Below are positions 34,382 through 47,322 of a stretch of 64,000 nucleotides of DNA, piece after piece. The stretch's first letter is position 1; each line of letters starts with the position of its first letter. Where the stretch lies: assembly GCA_963556495.2 (NCBI GenBank), contig OY747713.1, forward strand, positions 36,212,961-36,276,960. Reading direction: 5' to 3'. A model generated the notes under the pieces. That model was not told the DNA's origin. It made no database searches and worked only from the letters and a program-made list of their open reading frames with translations. A program made the position numbers and the translations under genes. This DNA comes from Valencia hispanica (taxonomy: Eukaryota; Chordata; Actinopteri; Cyprinodontiformes; Valenciidae).

Positions 34382-37300
34382 CTCTGATCATTGCTTTAAC
34401 TCATGTTCCTCCTGCTGACAGTACTCCCCATTTGAGAACTGCTGTTTTAGAGAGGAAGGCTGAATGCTTCTGTTGTTATTATAACTTGTTGATTTGGTTT
34501 TATTATCCGCTTGTTTGTATTGCATTATTGTATTACTATATGTGCGACTTGTTTTCTGTTGGCTTGTTGCACACTTTGATTTGATTTCATAATTTTGTAG
34601 AAGGAAGCAAAGATGAGCCACAGACAGAGAAGGAGCCAGCAGCAGCAAGGAAATTGGTCACAGTTATTTAAGTAAAAAAAATTTTGTGCTTTTTTTTTTT
34701 AGATTGCTAACCAAGTAAACACATTTGAAACATTCTTGATGCATCATGACTTGATGTAGCCCAGTTGTTTGCATAAGGATATTTAGTTGTGTTTTGTATC
34801 ATTAGTTTACAATAATCATACTTTGCACACTTAATTCTGATGTCATGATTTTGTAGAGCGTAGGATAGATGGCCTAAAGAGAGGACTTGTAGCTTTAGCT
34901 CCAGCAGAACCACCAGCATCATCATAATGCATGTGAACTGGTAACAATGAAATATTCTAACATTGTGTTATAGATATAGATATTTAAGTGTGGCCTATAA
35001 ATGTACAAAATGTATTTTCTTTTCAGATTTAGCTGGAGCGGCTCAGATTCAGGTCTGCTCAATAGTCCAAAAACTACGGTACATTTGGTTTACAAAATCA
35101 AAGACTTCAGACTTGACTTACACTTATCACCCAACACTTGAGTCCTTTGTACAATCGGTCATTTCATCGTATAAGCTGCAGACCGCAGCATGTGAATATT
35201 TTACCGGGCCTAGATCTCTGGTCCCAATTAGACATCAGACCGGCTATACAGTGAACCAAATTTTTTTAAACTCTGCTGTTTAAAAAGAGCTACTTTGTTG
35301 TCATACCATCCACATAATTTGAAGTTAGCAGTTAGATACCAGAGAACGTGCCAAAGTGAAATGAGTTTTGTTTAGTTGTATGTAGCAAGGAGTAACGCAG
35401 GACTCTTCTTCCCACCTTTGGAGCTGCCCACTACAGGGCAGCTGAATGAGAGAAGACTCCAACACTTTTACCTCACTTACAAGTAAGACAAATTCACATT
35501 TTCAGGACTATTTCTGGTCATTTTGTGAAAACTAAAGACATGCCACTCATCCCTATCATTAAATAGGGTATAAAACTACAGTTGTCATTCTACGAAGCAC
35601 TATGTCTGTTACGCAGATAGGTATATTTTCTTAAATCTATGTATCAGAATTAAACAAACAATGAAAAATATTACAGATACCATTCCTTAAGCTAATAATA
35701 AATGTTATGGTAGTTCATCAGCAGAAGAAATAACAGTTGCTTTTCTGTTTTAATGAAAGATTAGTTTTGATGTGTTATTAACCATGTTGCCATGATACCG
35801 TGGTCATTTTATGTAAGGTCACCACTTCCTTAGAGCCTCATACCGAGGCACACCAAGCCAGAGTATATTTTATAAAAGATAATCCGGAAACACACTTTAG
35901 CCTTCCTGAGTATTACCAGAGCTGGGGTTGTCTAACCTCCTGCCTGAGTAAGAAGCTGTTTTTCTTCATCATGAAGCGGATATAACGTGTGTTTTTAGGG
36001 CGGATAGGACTAACAGACTGTTTGTGAGTGGATTTAGCTAAGGCCTCTTAGTGCAGCATTAAACAAATGTGCACTAAACACATAATAGGACATCAATTAA
36101 CCAAAATAAAAATAAATAAAAAATAATAACACTTTAAACATAAAATATTAAATTTTGGCAAAAAAGACTGAAAAGCTTTTGCTTCTAGATGATGGCTTTT
36201 GAAGACCATCTCAACATTGTCTAAAAAAGCTAGTACCTGGTTTCAGATGAGTCTAGGTTACAACAGGAATGCTATGCTAACTCATTAATGAGTTAGTTAC
36301 TTTGGCAAAAATGCCATAAAAATCTAAGTAATGATTTCAATGCAATCAGTGCATGAATGTATTCTGTAAAAAGAATGAATGCAGAATGCATGCATGCAAA
36401 CAGCAAACCACCCTGAAATCACCAAGACTACAGAGGAAATCCGCTGCCTTCCCTTTGACCTGAAGGAATTATTTCAGTAGAACATATCTATATTAGGCCA
36501 CAAGATATTTACGGATAGGCACACACTGAGGTTAACCCAAGTGTTATATATTTTTTCTGCTTGATCCAAGTGTCTGTTTATCAGGTCAAAGGAGGTGGCT
36601 CACAGCTGGTAGCCCCATATTTAAGCCCAGTAATAACTGCTGACTCAAGTTTCTTAGGGATTTCATTGCACTTCTTAAAAAAAGCCCCCCCCCCAAACGG
36701 CTGTCTGGGCCAATCAGTCAGTTGGCTGATAAAGCTGGTCTGCAGAAGGACCGAAAATAAAGAATCAAGAGGAGGGTGAAGTGTGTCGGCATGTTGGACA
36801 GCTTGATCAAATCCCCGGAAGTCTTTCCCTCTCTCTGCTGTCTCTCTATATATAGGAGGTATTAGGTGTCAGGCATACTGTAATGACCCAAGGACTAGAG
36901 TTCAAGCTTTGGTGGGGTCATGCAAAATAACAAATTTCCTCGTGTTTTCAGCCAAACATATTTCTTTTCACAAAAGCTTTAGAATCTTGTGGCAGTATGC
37001 ATGTGCAAAAACATAAGGTGAGTTGTAGTTTCTTTCCTTAATAACTCATCTGTGGAGTGGCATAAAAGAGTAAAACCCTCCATCAATCTGCCATAAGATC
37101 GTATTTTTAATAACGCACGATTTCAGTCTCAGTCGGGACTGCTGAGGACAACTCGGTTATTTTGCGACTGTCTTTTTTCTTTTTTTAGTCTGTTGGTCTT
37201 GGCCTACAGTCTGAACACTGGAGGCTGCTGCTGCTGATGATGGCACAGATGGTGGCAGAGACCTTGTGAGTTTAGTGTGTGTGAGAGAGAGAGGAGGCAG

Positions 37301-38139
37301 GGAAACAACTAAAGGAGAATTGAGACAATCTTCATCTAAATGAATCTGATTTACAAAAATTCAACTCTAGATGAATAGATAACTTGTGAAAACATCAAAG
37401 GAGCAGTCCTACACAGGCAGGCCTGTGTGAGGAGAACCTTTTCCCCCAAGGCATGTCGCCAAAACCTGAAACTAATCTCTACACAATAAATACCAGCATC
37501 CTTTTACTTCTTAGACACATGCCTCTTGTGTGTAATTTCTTCATTTTTTACCAAGCCTCACATACCACAAATACAATGCTAATAATCTAATTGTGCAAAC
37601 AGATAACTGCGAAACAGACTAAGTATATGCACAAATGATTGGCATATTACATAAAACAATCAATAGTTTACTCCCAGTCGTATGATTTTTAAAGCCAGAG
37701 CTAATAGGGCTCTTAAATTGCTACTTTTCTTGCCCCCTGCAGCAGCCAGTTGTGCTAGAACCCAAACACGTACTTAAAAAGGGAAAACAGCTTCCAACAT
37801 TTTGGTTAGCATCTCAGCTTATGATAAATTGCAATGTTTTTTAGTGCTATTTTTTAAGTTGTGGCAAAGCTAAGTTCCAATATCATTTAGTCACCTTAAA
37901 TATGGGTTTTAGGACCAATTGGGTGTGACTTTTTATGTGAATGCATATACCAATGCAGTAGATGATGAACTGCACCTTTGAACTTGTTGAGGGACAACAG
38001 CTGTGCTAAACTCAAAAGCAGATGGCCTCAGGAAAGCAGACTTACTTCAACGTAAACATTTGCAGGTATAATAAAAATATGCAAGAAGCCAAACACCGTA
38101 TATCCTTGCAAAGTAAGTTGCTTGTGACCTTTCCTTGCA
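33483..38139. other. fhod3 25-kb intron, second part
   Basis: AT-rich and without recognised exons. It contains the AT microsatellite at 34317-34380 and a run of C at 36685-36694. Two exon-like blocks after 'ttttgtag' at about 34601 and 34857 resemble each other weakly (see findings). Confidence 0.5.
34317..34380. repeat. (AT)n microsatellite
   Basis: About 64 bp of uninterrupted alternating TA, directly visible. Confidence 0.97.
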
Positions 38140-38318
38140 ACCAGGAAAGTAGAGCACATCACCCCAGTTCTAAAGTCCTTACACTGGCTCCCTGTAGCTC
38201 AGAGAATAGACTTCAAAATACTCCTACTAGTTTATAAATCATTACATGGCTTAGCAACAAAATATGTTGAAGACCTGTTGCTGTGTGCTATACAAATAAA
38301 ATTGCCTTGCCTTGGCCT
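38140..38318 (+). mobile_element. L2-like LINE fragment with GCCTT tail
   Basis: Translates as EHITPVLKSLHWLPVAQRID then FKILLLVYKSLHGLATKYVE, the C-terminal end of an L2/CR1-type reverse transcriptase. It then jumps to the terminal words gtgtgctatacaaataaaat and tgccttgccttgg. The part between them has been deleted. Confidence 0.75.
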
Positions 38319-38517
38319 TCCTTTACCCCTAGGACTTCTGTTCTACTCCAGAAGGCTAGTCATAAATAATTAGAACATAAATAGTGTATTCAGCTTTAAC
38401 ACCAGCAGCATGTGTTGTCGTGAGCTTAAGACCCTATAGCCCTACATTTACACACCAAGACACAAGAGCAGACCATCGTTACTGCGCTGTATCCTCAGAG
38501 ATGCTGATTATTTATTT

Positions 38518-39290
38518 ACACTGCCTTACAAAAACATTCATACGCCGTGAGAATTGTTACATTTTGTCATGTTAACAAAAACTTCTGAGTTTTTGTTGTT
38601 GTTAGTTTTTTATTTTATTTAACATACGACACTGTGGTGCATAATCGCTAGGGGAAGGAAACGATTACTGTACATGGTTTTCGAATAAATACTTGAATAA
38701 CATGACGTGCATTTGTATTTTGCCCTTTTTATTCTAATAACCCAAAAAATAAATAAATATAAAATCTGGTAGAACCAATCAAACTTCAAAAGCATTTGAT
38801 TTGGATGTAGTCTAAAGGTTAGGTAGCACAATGAGTTAACAAGAATACAGAAAAGCGGGATTGTCGAATTAATGAAAGAAAGCCATGTAGGGGACACAGC
38901 AAACGTGAAAGAATGTGCTCTGGTCAAATGAGACCTGAACAGAACCTCCTGGTTTACATGTGAAAATGAAAACTAACATCTTAAACACACCAGCAGCTCC
39001 ATTGTGAAACATGGTGGTGGCAGCATCATTCTGTGGGGATAATTGTTTTCTCCTCAGATGGGACAGGTAAGCAGGTCAGAGTAAATGTGAAGACGATTTA
39101 GATGAAGCTACAGGACAACACCGAAAGAAAATCTGTGAAGAGTCAGCAAAAGACTTGCTGCTGTAATTATTGAAAAAATTAGCCTATAAAAAGCAATGAC
39201 TCGGGGGAGCTGAATTCAAATCAATGATTTTTTTTTTAAATGTACTCAATAAATACTTTTGGAAACCACATCACCATAAAATATGCTTTA
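38518..39290 (+). mobile_element. Tc1/mariner remnant with inner deletion
   Basis: Left terminus actgccttacaaaaacattc and cattttgtcatgttaac, followed directly by central transposase (gccatgtaggggacacagca, aacatggtggtggcagcatc) and the decayed C-terminal part. The right end has gggggagctgaattcaaatc but fades out. The N-terminal half of the transposase is missing, so it is inactive. Confidence 0.75.
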
Positions 39291-41249
39291 ATACAAAAAG
39301 AATAGAAAATATGTCAGGGCATTTTTCCTATCAGCTAAACATAATTAATTTTTACATTTAGATGATTTAGATCACAATTCTATAATGAAATGACTTGTTA
39401 ATTCATTTGCAAACATGTTTAAATTAGTAGTTTGATTTTAATTGTCACTGTTTAAAGGTACATTCCTTCCAAACTACACTCATTTAGCTCCTGTTAATGC
39501 AACTGAACTCGTCTTACGGCTTTGTAACTTGACTTCATCCGTATTAGAGCATTCTTAGAGAGTACCGCCAGAGTTTTGTTTTTTTCCATGGAGTGCCTAC
39601 AAACATTAAACCAAGTTGTGGGAAATATTTAGCAGCTCAGTCTCGCATACAAATGTGGATGTGTAAAAACAAGTGACCACTGTCTTGCACTGCTCCTCCT
39701 CCTAGGTCTCACTTACACATTCAAAGTTTTTTTTCTACATCCCACACTCAGCGCTCCTCTCATTGTTAACTAATTGGATTCAATGAGCGTGTGCAAAGAC
39801 ATTGTCTGTCCGCCTAGAACAAATGGCCGTCATGCAAAGTGATTGTGTATAATAAGCTTTGTATGGCGACGTGTCCTCTTTGGTGCATATGTTCTTCCAC
39901 ACACTGAGCACTAGTCCTTATAGAAAGCAGGGTAATAATGTTGCGTTGCCATATGTAGATTTCTTCATTAGCTATGAAATGTTCTCTGTAGTTCTAAAAC
40001 ATTCTGGTGAAATCAGATGAGTCAGAAAGGCAAACAGAGGAGAGACCGAAGGTGAAACCAGAGGAAAGTCGGAGTGAGTAAACAAAGAGGCTACTGGAGG
40101 ATACCTGCTCCTTACTGAGTGGATTAACTGAGTAAAATCCCTGTCTGACATATACTCAGCTTGTACACGGGTACATTGTATACAAATGGAAGTGTGAACG
40201 TCGTCCCTCCCTGACACAGCCGACTGATATGACATAAGCTGCAGGAGAAATATGTTATGTGCCACTGCAGCTTTGCATTCATTTTCTTCTTCTCACCTGT
40301 AAGACAGCAAACGTTAGAGCTACAGGTCCTTGCAGGACTGTTTACAAACCTTGAACCTCTTAATGGTTTTTTTTTATGTTACAACCACAAACATCGATGT
40401 GTTTTATTGAGATTTTGTTTGACAAATCAACAGAAAGTAGTAAAGAATTATGAAACAGAAGAAAGAGGATACATTGATTTCAAAATATTTGACCAACAAA
40501 ACTCTTAAAAATATGATGTGCATTTGTATGCAGTGCCCTTTACTCTGATACCTCTAAATAAAATCCACTGCAACCAACAGCGTTCTAATTAATAAACAGA
40601 GTCCACCTGTATAAATCGAAGGTTAGTTGGAGAACATTAGTAAACAGACACCATCATGAAGACCAAAGAATACGGCAGATAGACGTGGTGGAGAGACTGA
40701 AAGAGTTAGGTAATGAAACACTATCCAAGGCTTTGAGCATCTCATGGAGCATGGTTTAATCCATCAAAATAAAAAGAGTACGGTACAACTAATAACCACC
40801 TGATCAGCCAACTGGGCAAGGGCAACACTAATTGGAAAAAGTAGCCAGGGGAGCTTTAATAACTGGAGAACCAGCAGAGAACCAGAGCTCAAGAGGGAGA
40901 ATCTGTTAACAGGATAACTGTTAGTTATCCACAAATCTTACCTTTATGGAAGAGTCAACAGATGTTAAAAGGATGTCAAAAGAAGTCCTGTTGAAAGTTG
41001 GCAACCAGCCATACAGGAAACAGCAAACATGCGCAAGAAGGTGGTCTGGTCAGATAAAACCTATATGCAAAATGCTCTATGACTTGAAAAGCTAACATTG
41101 CACATTACTCTGAACGCACTGTTTTATGGTGGCACACGGAGGTGGCAGCATGATGCTGTGGAGATGCTTTTCTTCAGCAGCGACAGAGAAGCTGGGACGA
41201 TATATACGGAAAGAAATGCAGCTAGAGCTAGAAAGGAATGGTTCACATT

Positions 41250-41530
41250 AGAGCTGCACAGTATAACTGATTGCAGTCGTCATTTCTATATCAATTTGTG
41301 CTAGCGGATTCAATGTTTCCTAGTTTGTTATAGATCAGATACCATACATGCAACTTCTGCATGCCGATAATATACCGGGCCTTTGGCAGGGACTTTTACT
41401 GCCCTAAATACCCACACTATTTGTACATTTTTTTGTGACTGAGATGCTAAAGCTCAAGGTAATTGATGTTGTCATCTTCGTATGGAGAAGCAACATTGCA
41501 ATTATATGTTTTCCTAATATTGTACAGACA
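41250..41530. mobile_element. hAT-like MITE inserted in the Tc1 copy
   Basis: Interrupts transposase homology that is continuous on both sides. It begins gagctgcacagtataactga and ends cctaatattgtacaga, imperfect inverted ends of the 'GGGCTGCACGATAT' kind. Flanks CACATTA and CACATAG suggest a decayed hAT-sized target duplication. Confidence 0.6.
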
Positions 41531-41938
41531 CATAGTGGGTCAAAGTATATTCATATATTAGAAAGGCCCAGTGAAAGTCCAGACCGAAGTAGTTAGAATC
41601 TGTGAAAACTGATGAACCCAGATGCCCTTCACCCAATCTGACTGGAACTGAACTATTTTTTCATAAAACAATAGACAAAAATGCATCTACCTCTAAAGAC
41701 TTGCTACTTTAATTGCAGCAAAGGTGGTTCTACAGACTCCGAATAAAGATAGATACCACACTTTTCAGATTATCATTTGTTATTATTTGTTGATAAATTT
41801 GAAATCCATGTATCAATTTCCTTCCACTTCCCATTTGTGCATCCCTCTTTGTTGGTGTGTTGCATTAAATCACAATGAAATACATCATTGCAGTTTGTGG
41901 TTGTGATGCCACAAAATGTTTAAAATTCTTGATGGGTA

Positions 41939-42203
41939 TGAGTTCGTCCCGTAACCGGTTCGGACTCCCCGTCGTTGTGTCCTTGGGTAAAGACACTTCA
42001 CCCTCCTTGCCTGCTGGTGGTGGCCAGAGGGCCCCGGTGGCACCTGTATGTATGTCAGCGTACCCCAGGGCAGTCGTGGCTACAATGTAGCTCACCACCA
42101 CCACCACGGTGTGAATGGGTGAATGACTGTAGTTTTAAGCGCTTTGTGATCCTCTGACTGAAAAAGCGCTATACAAATGCAGGCCATTTGCCATTTACCA
42201 TTT
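41939..42203 (+). mobile_element. Teleost SINE with CATTTACC tail
   Basis: Contains gtaaccggttcggactcccc (B-box-like GGTTCGGACTC), gtccttgggtaaagacactt, tgcctgctggtggtggccag and ctacaatgtagctcaccacc. It ends aaaaagcgctatacaaatgc then aggccatttgccatttacc. This word order is typical of an abundant fish SINE whose tail derives from an L2-like LINE. It sits in the right inverted end of the Tc1 element. Confidence 0.7.
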
Positions 42204-43611
42204 TGCAGGTTGCTGTATGACATAGCAGTCGGTTGGCCTACTTCTGCTGCTCAGTCTGGCAGGTGCATTTCCTCCTTGCTTTGTTTTTCCCTTGTGTCCC
42301 TCTACTCTAAGTGATTCACCATTCCCTTGGAAACGGTTTTATCTCCACATTTCTTTCCACACATCCTCTAAACCCATCATCTCCACAACCCAGCTCCTGG
42401 ACAAGAAGCCATTCTGCATATTTAGCTTGTGGCGACCGTAATGTTTTATTGCATTATGTAATCGTTTCAAAAAATGATTATTAAACCAGACCGGTCAGAG
42501 GTTTTTGTGCCAGTACACTCTGGTGCACATATGAACAAGCCCAGACGAAACACTCATGGTAATGGTATATTTCATACTTTCTTCCAGTAATCACACACAG
42601 GCTTGGGAGAGCGAACCACAAACAGCAGCGTGTTGTGCCACAACGCAACAGTTGAGCCTCTCGTGTTTGTCAGCAGAACCGGAGCCTGGGGAAAAACCCT
42701 GCCACATCCACAAAGAGCGCACCCACCGCACCACAGCGAAGGATCAGCGACAGACTTCTGGAAAGCGAAGGGGTTGTAGGATAAGTTCCACTCTCACACT
42801 GCCTGGACACATTACAAGATAGTGGTAGAAATGTCACCCCAAATGAAAGAAATGCATTTTGGGAGCATATGCTGAGTTCAATACAACTTGATGTCTTATT
42901 TTAGCAGGAAGCTGTAGGAATTTATACATGCTGTAACAGCTCCCTCCACATATATTAGCTACCCTGGTAGAGATGTGCACAAAGCCTTAAAATAAATTAT
43001 TTTCTCTTTTGGCAGCAGCAGTAGCATAATCTGAACATTTTTGCTGTAGTTCTCTAGCAGAGAGCTTTGGATATTTTTATGTGCCCCTTAAAATCCTGTT
43101 TACTTTGTGTGGCTTCAAGATAAACTTTGGTTTTCGTCCAGTGTTTGTCACAGTTCCATTAGTTTTGTGACTTTTTCCATCACAACTCTGACTTTAAATA
43201 TGGGCAATTTTAGGATTTAGAGCCACTATTTTCCCATAGCCATTACTTATGAAGAACTACCCAAACTTGCCTCGAATGGAATGTTCTCTAGTCATTCCCC
43301 TGTTGAAGAGTGGGTAATGTTATTTTTCTCTGTGTCAAGTCCAATGTAACAGGAGTACTAATTGAAAACGTTCTAGATACTCTGACTTAAAATGATAGAC
43401 TAACAGAAAATAAACCCAATAAAATTGTTGTCAGTTTTTGAGTAAAGATGCTAATAATGGGGAACTACAAATGCAGCTTGCTAACTGTTGTTTTTTGAGC
43501 CAGTTATCAGAGTTTTTGGTCAAAGATCACGCCAAATAATTTAATTTGGCTACCTATTTATTTCAATGTTTACATTATCAAATTTACTTTAACTTCCTTA
43601 TTTTACTTTTA

Positions 43612-43775
43612 AGTTTTTTTGGGTATAGTGACCTTTATTAAACAGTCGCTGGACAGGAGAAAGGGCAGAGAGAGAAGGAGAAGACATGCAGCAGATGGTC
43701 CAAGGCTGGGAATCGAACCGGGGACAATTGGGTTGAGGGCTGTGGCCACTGCATAAAGCGCACCCATCGCAAATT
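43612..43775 (-). mobile_element. tRNA-derived SINE
   Basis: On the minus strand it has the RNA polymerase III B box GGTTCGATTCC (plus 43709-43719). It continues cagccttggaccatctgctg then catgtcttctccttctctct, and ends taataaaggtcactataccc followed by an A-run. This is the layout of a common fish tRNA-derived SINE. Confidence 0.7.
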
Positions 43776-46700
43776 CCAATTTATTGAATATAACTATTTT
43801 TGCGCCTTTTACTTGCCTCTGTGTTCCTCGGCAGCTGTGTACTTCCTTCCTGTGTCTGTGAGGTTTCAAAATTGAAGAACTTTGCATGTTTTTAAGCCTC
43901 CTCCTGACTGCCTGCCTACATTTGGGTCCAATTTAACTATTAAAAAGTTCCACTGAAAGATAAATGGATTTTGGTGGGCTTTTTCAAAGCAGCTATCACA
44001 GTTTGCGCTCCCACATCTCAGAATCCCACAGCAGTAACTAAAGCATGACATGTGGGTGCTTTTTGGGTTCCTAGCTGGTGATGAGGTAAGAAGCAAAACT
44101 ATTGAAGAATTTTCCACCTTCCATCGTTGTGTTTGAAAAAGTTAAAAAATAACACAAGATAACCGGGTACGTAGCACCCCTATCACTCCTTTCTCACTAC
44201 GGCGAAAACAAACTAGTCCCGAATTAAAACATTGATCATAAAAAAACGGCGCTATTTCAGAAGGAGAACTTTTACTTTTGAACTAAGTGCGAACGTATTT
44301 ATTTTATGAAGCAAACAGTTTGTAGATGCCAGAGGTCGGAATGAGATTCATTTTCTAAAGACATTTTCGGGGTTCACCTTATGGCCTAGAGAGCGGCAAA
44401 AGCTGCATTACAGAAGTGCAAACATGCTCAAAGGAGCGGCTGGTCAGCGGGATGTCCGGAATTTTTTTTTAAAGAAAGAAATTACAGGTGAGCTATTAAT
44501 CTCAATAATTAACCTAGCCTGCTTTTTGTTATCTAAAGACCACCCGACTCGCCACAGGTGTACGCACAGATCTCAGGATGCTACCCTCCAAACTAGATAA
44601 GATGAACGACCCCCCACATCTCTCTTGTTAATTAGCTTGCTAAAATACATGACTTGTCATTCATTCAAGACACGCATGCGGTTTGCTAAATCTGCACTAG
44701 ATGTCGACTCTTTTTACACATCCAGCCATAATCGGCCTAGGAAAAATGATCAGCTTGTCCGAGCTCATCTGACAGTGCCGACATTTAGCCATAATCAGGA
44801 CGAATGTGAACAAGAGCAAGAAAAACTGTAGAAAAAAACATGATTACTAAAGTGAGGGTTGTAATGAATAATATAGAAATGACTCATTTTGTTTGGTCTT
44901 TCATGTTAAATTAATCCAATACTTTGTTTTGTATAGGCCTAGTTTGCACGAAAAAACTTCTGCACTGCAATTGTTTGCTAAGGCTTCTTTGCAAGGTGCT
45001 GGTATCGGCTTTGCTTCACAGATATATAAAAGCCTCCATTTCACCCGATCTTGTTTAATTCTAATACAGCTATCCAGTTGTAGTCGCCTAACATTCCGGC
45101 CAATTCGGTGATACAAAATACTCTATAAATAGCACCTTTTTTTAAAATTAAAATCCAGATTTTTTTTAATAGGCGAAAAAAATGACCATCCCCCCTGAAA
45201 TTTTTTTACAACTCGACTACTGTGAGTACGTATGTGTCAAAATCACTATAACGATAAATAAATGTTACAGATGTCACTATACCAACTTTAGCAATTAATA
45301 TTTTCGAGAATTAAACAGTAGGACCAATTGTGGCACTCTTCCATAAAACAAAAGCACTTTGACCATGTTTAGCGTTTTGGTTTTAAATTCCTCCGCTAAT
45401 ATCGTGAAACTGTGGCATTTATCATGCTGTGAGAACCTCATAATGACCCATTCAACTCTCTGAGATAAAGAAAATAATGTTTACATTCGAACAAAGCAGC
45501 AAGAAAAGGCAGCAAAAGGAGAACAGATCGTAGTGAGAATTTACTAGAACAACTGTTTGAAGTTAAGTACAAAACAAAACCAGATTAAAGAGTGGTTAGA
45601 GCATTTCCGCCGTAAGGTTCGCTCAGTTGATACAAAGACGCATGTCAGCATGAACATTTTATATACCCAGATATTGACCACATAGCCACAGATGCTCTGG
45701 GACTCCCTCTTGGCTTAACCATCACCAAGCATTTATCTCCCTCTCACATAATGTCATTACCGGCCCATATTTCCCCCCCTCAGGAGGACAACACAGTACA
45801 CCAATATTAGAAGCAGCTGTTTTTATCTCATTCTGCCGCATCCTAACAATGCACCGCTTTCGCTGACACTGTAGCTCTCACTGTGAAGCTATCAGCAGCA
45901 TCTCCTCCAATAGCACTTACTGTAGGACCACCCTGGCCGTAAGCCCCTATTTACAAAGATTTTCATATGTATAACTACCTGATACCATCTAATCCCTTAA
46001 AAGATATCCATTCAGTTTTTAGATACACCAAGATCTTTGTTGCTACATACAGTACAGCTTTCTTACGTGTGTTTACCGGCGCTTGGATGAAATGAACACA
46101 AGCGTGATGACAGGTTTGTTTAGAGGCCGGGAATCTTGTTTTTTTTTTTTAAGTGAGTAAGGGCAATATGGACAATTTTCAAAACAACCCTCTGCTTTAG
46201 GTTTTCAGCAAGCTGCCGGTTTGTTATGTAACAGTGCAGCGAGAGGAAATCAAACTCCAACTCAATCCTCTGCCCCCCCCACTGTTCTTTGACAATCCTG
46301 TGGGGGGTGATTAGGGATGGGATAATTGGGGAACAGAAATCCAAGAGGGGGAAGCCAAATTTTGCAAAAAGGGCTGAATTCCACAACTCGGTGCCAAGGG
46401 ATTGAACAGACTCCAAAACACATGCAAGGCCTTTTGTTCCGAAGTCTAACTCTTTTGTTTCACCTGCTGCACTGCTCATTACAGGGAGCTTTACCTGTCA
46501 GAGAGCATCACCTCTTCTTTTTTTATAACATGAATTACTGAGAATCCCTAAAGAAAGGCTTGGGAAATGAGGCTGCATGGGAAACAAATGCTTTGGGAAC
46601 CCTAAAGGCAACCCTAATGTAATACCTGCACATAAGACAACTATTAAATATTTATATAAAAATTGGACAATTTTACTTTAAGGAAAAAAACTTTTACCAA

Positions 46701-47303
46701 AAAAAAATATGTCAAATTTGCACTGCATTAGCAAAACAGCTGACACCATGTAACCATTTTGGAAGAGTTTTTTGTTGCACTTTATATTGTGTCATACTCA
46801 TCACGAACAATATTTTTCCAAAAACACATCCTGCTATGAAAATGTACAGCTTACAGGTCTTGGATTAGGATGATACTTTCTCAAAATGTTCATCTGAAAA
46901 TTCTCACGAGCTACACTGATTTTCAGCTGAGGTTATACTGCAAAGATGTGCGAGCTTTCTGTGATTGTACCAACACTTAGCAAAGCTATTATTGCGTAGT
47001 AATGCCAAGACAAAATATGCCTTTATGCTCGATTTCAATTTGCAGCCAAATCCGTTTTATATTAATATGATCCGATCCAACACAGTTTAAGAAATGATCA
47101 TGCTTTTGGGCATTTATAACAAACAGAAACTCAATCCACTGAACTGATTTGAGCAGAGTCATACTTGATACTATTGAATTAAAAAAAACACATACGCTGT
47201 AAATGGAATGAGTAAAAAAGCAAAGAAACAAATCAAAATCCTGTTGCTTGTTTATTTCACCCTTTTTTTTCACACCTCTCTCACACTAGTAAATCCCTCT
47301 TGC

Positions 47304-47322
47304 CCCCCCCCCCCCCCCCCCT
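47304..47322. repeat. Poly-C tract
   Basis: About 19 consecutive C on the plus strand, directly visible. The exact length may be affected by sequencing error. Confidence 0.9.

Larger units (their letters stand above)
40321..42225 (+). mobile_element. Decayed Tc1/mariner transposon, nearly full length, twice interrupted
   Basis: The left end tacaggtccttgcaggactg is followed by catcatgaagaccaaagaat at the transposase start, ctatccaaggctttgagcat then ctcatggagcatgg, gagaatctgttaacaggata, tatggaagagtcaacag and tggcagcatgatgctgtgga. After an inserted 280-bp segment the C-terminal part resumes at about 41537 (caaagtatattcatatatta) and runs to gcagcaaaggtggttctaca and the right inverted end around 41890-41938. 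Many stops and frameshifts make it dead. The right end is itself split by a SINE. Confidence 0.8.

Noticed and set aside
47304..47322. Poly-C run as a functional element
   Set aside because: It is a simple homopolymer whose length may be inflated by sequencing or assembly. No other signal is around it.
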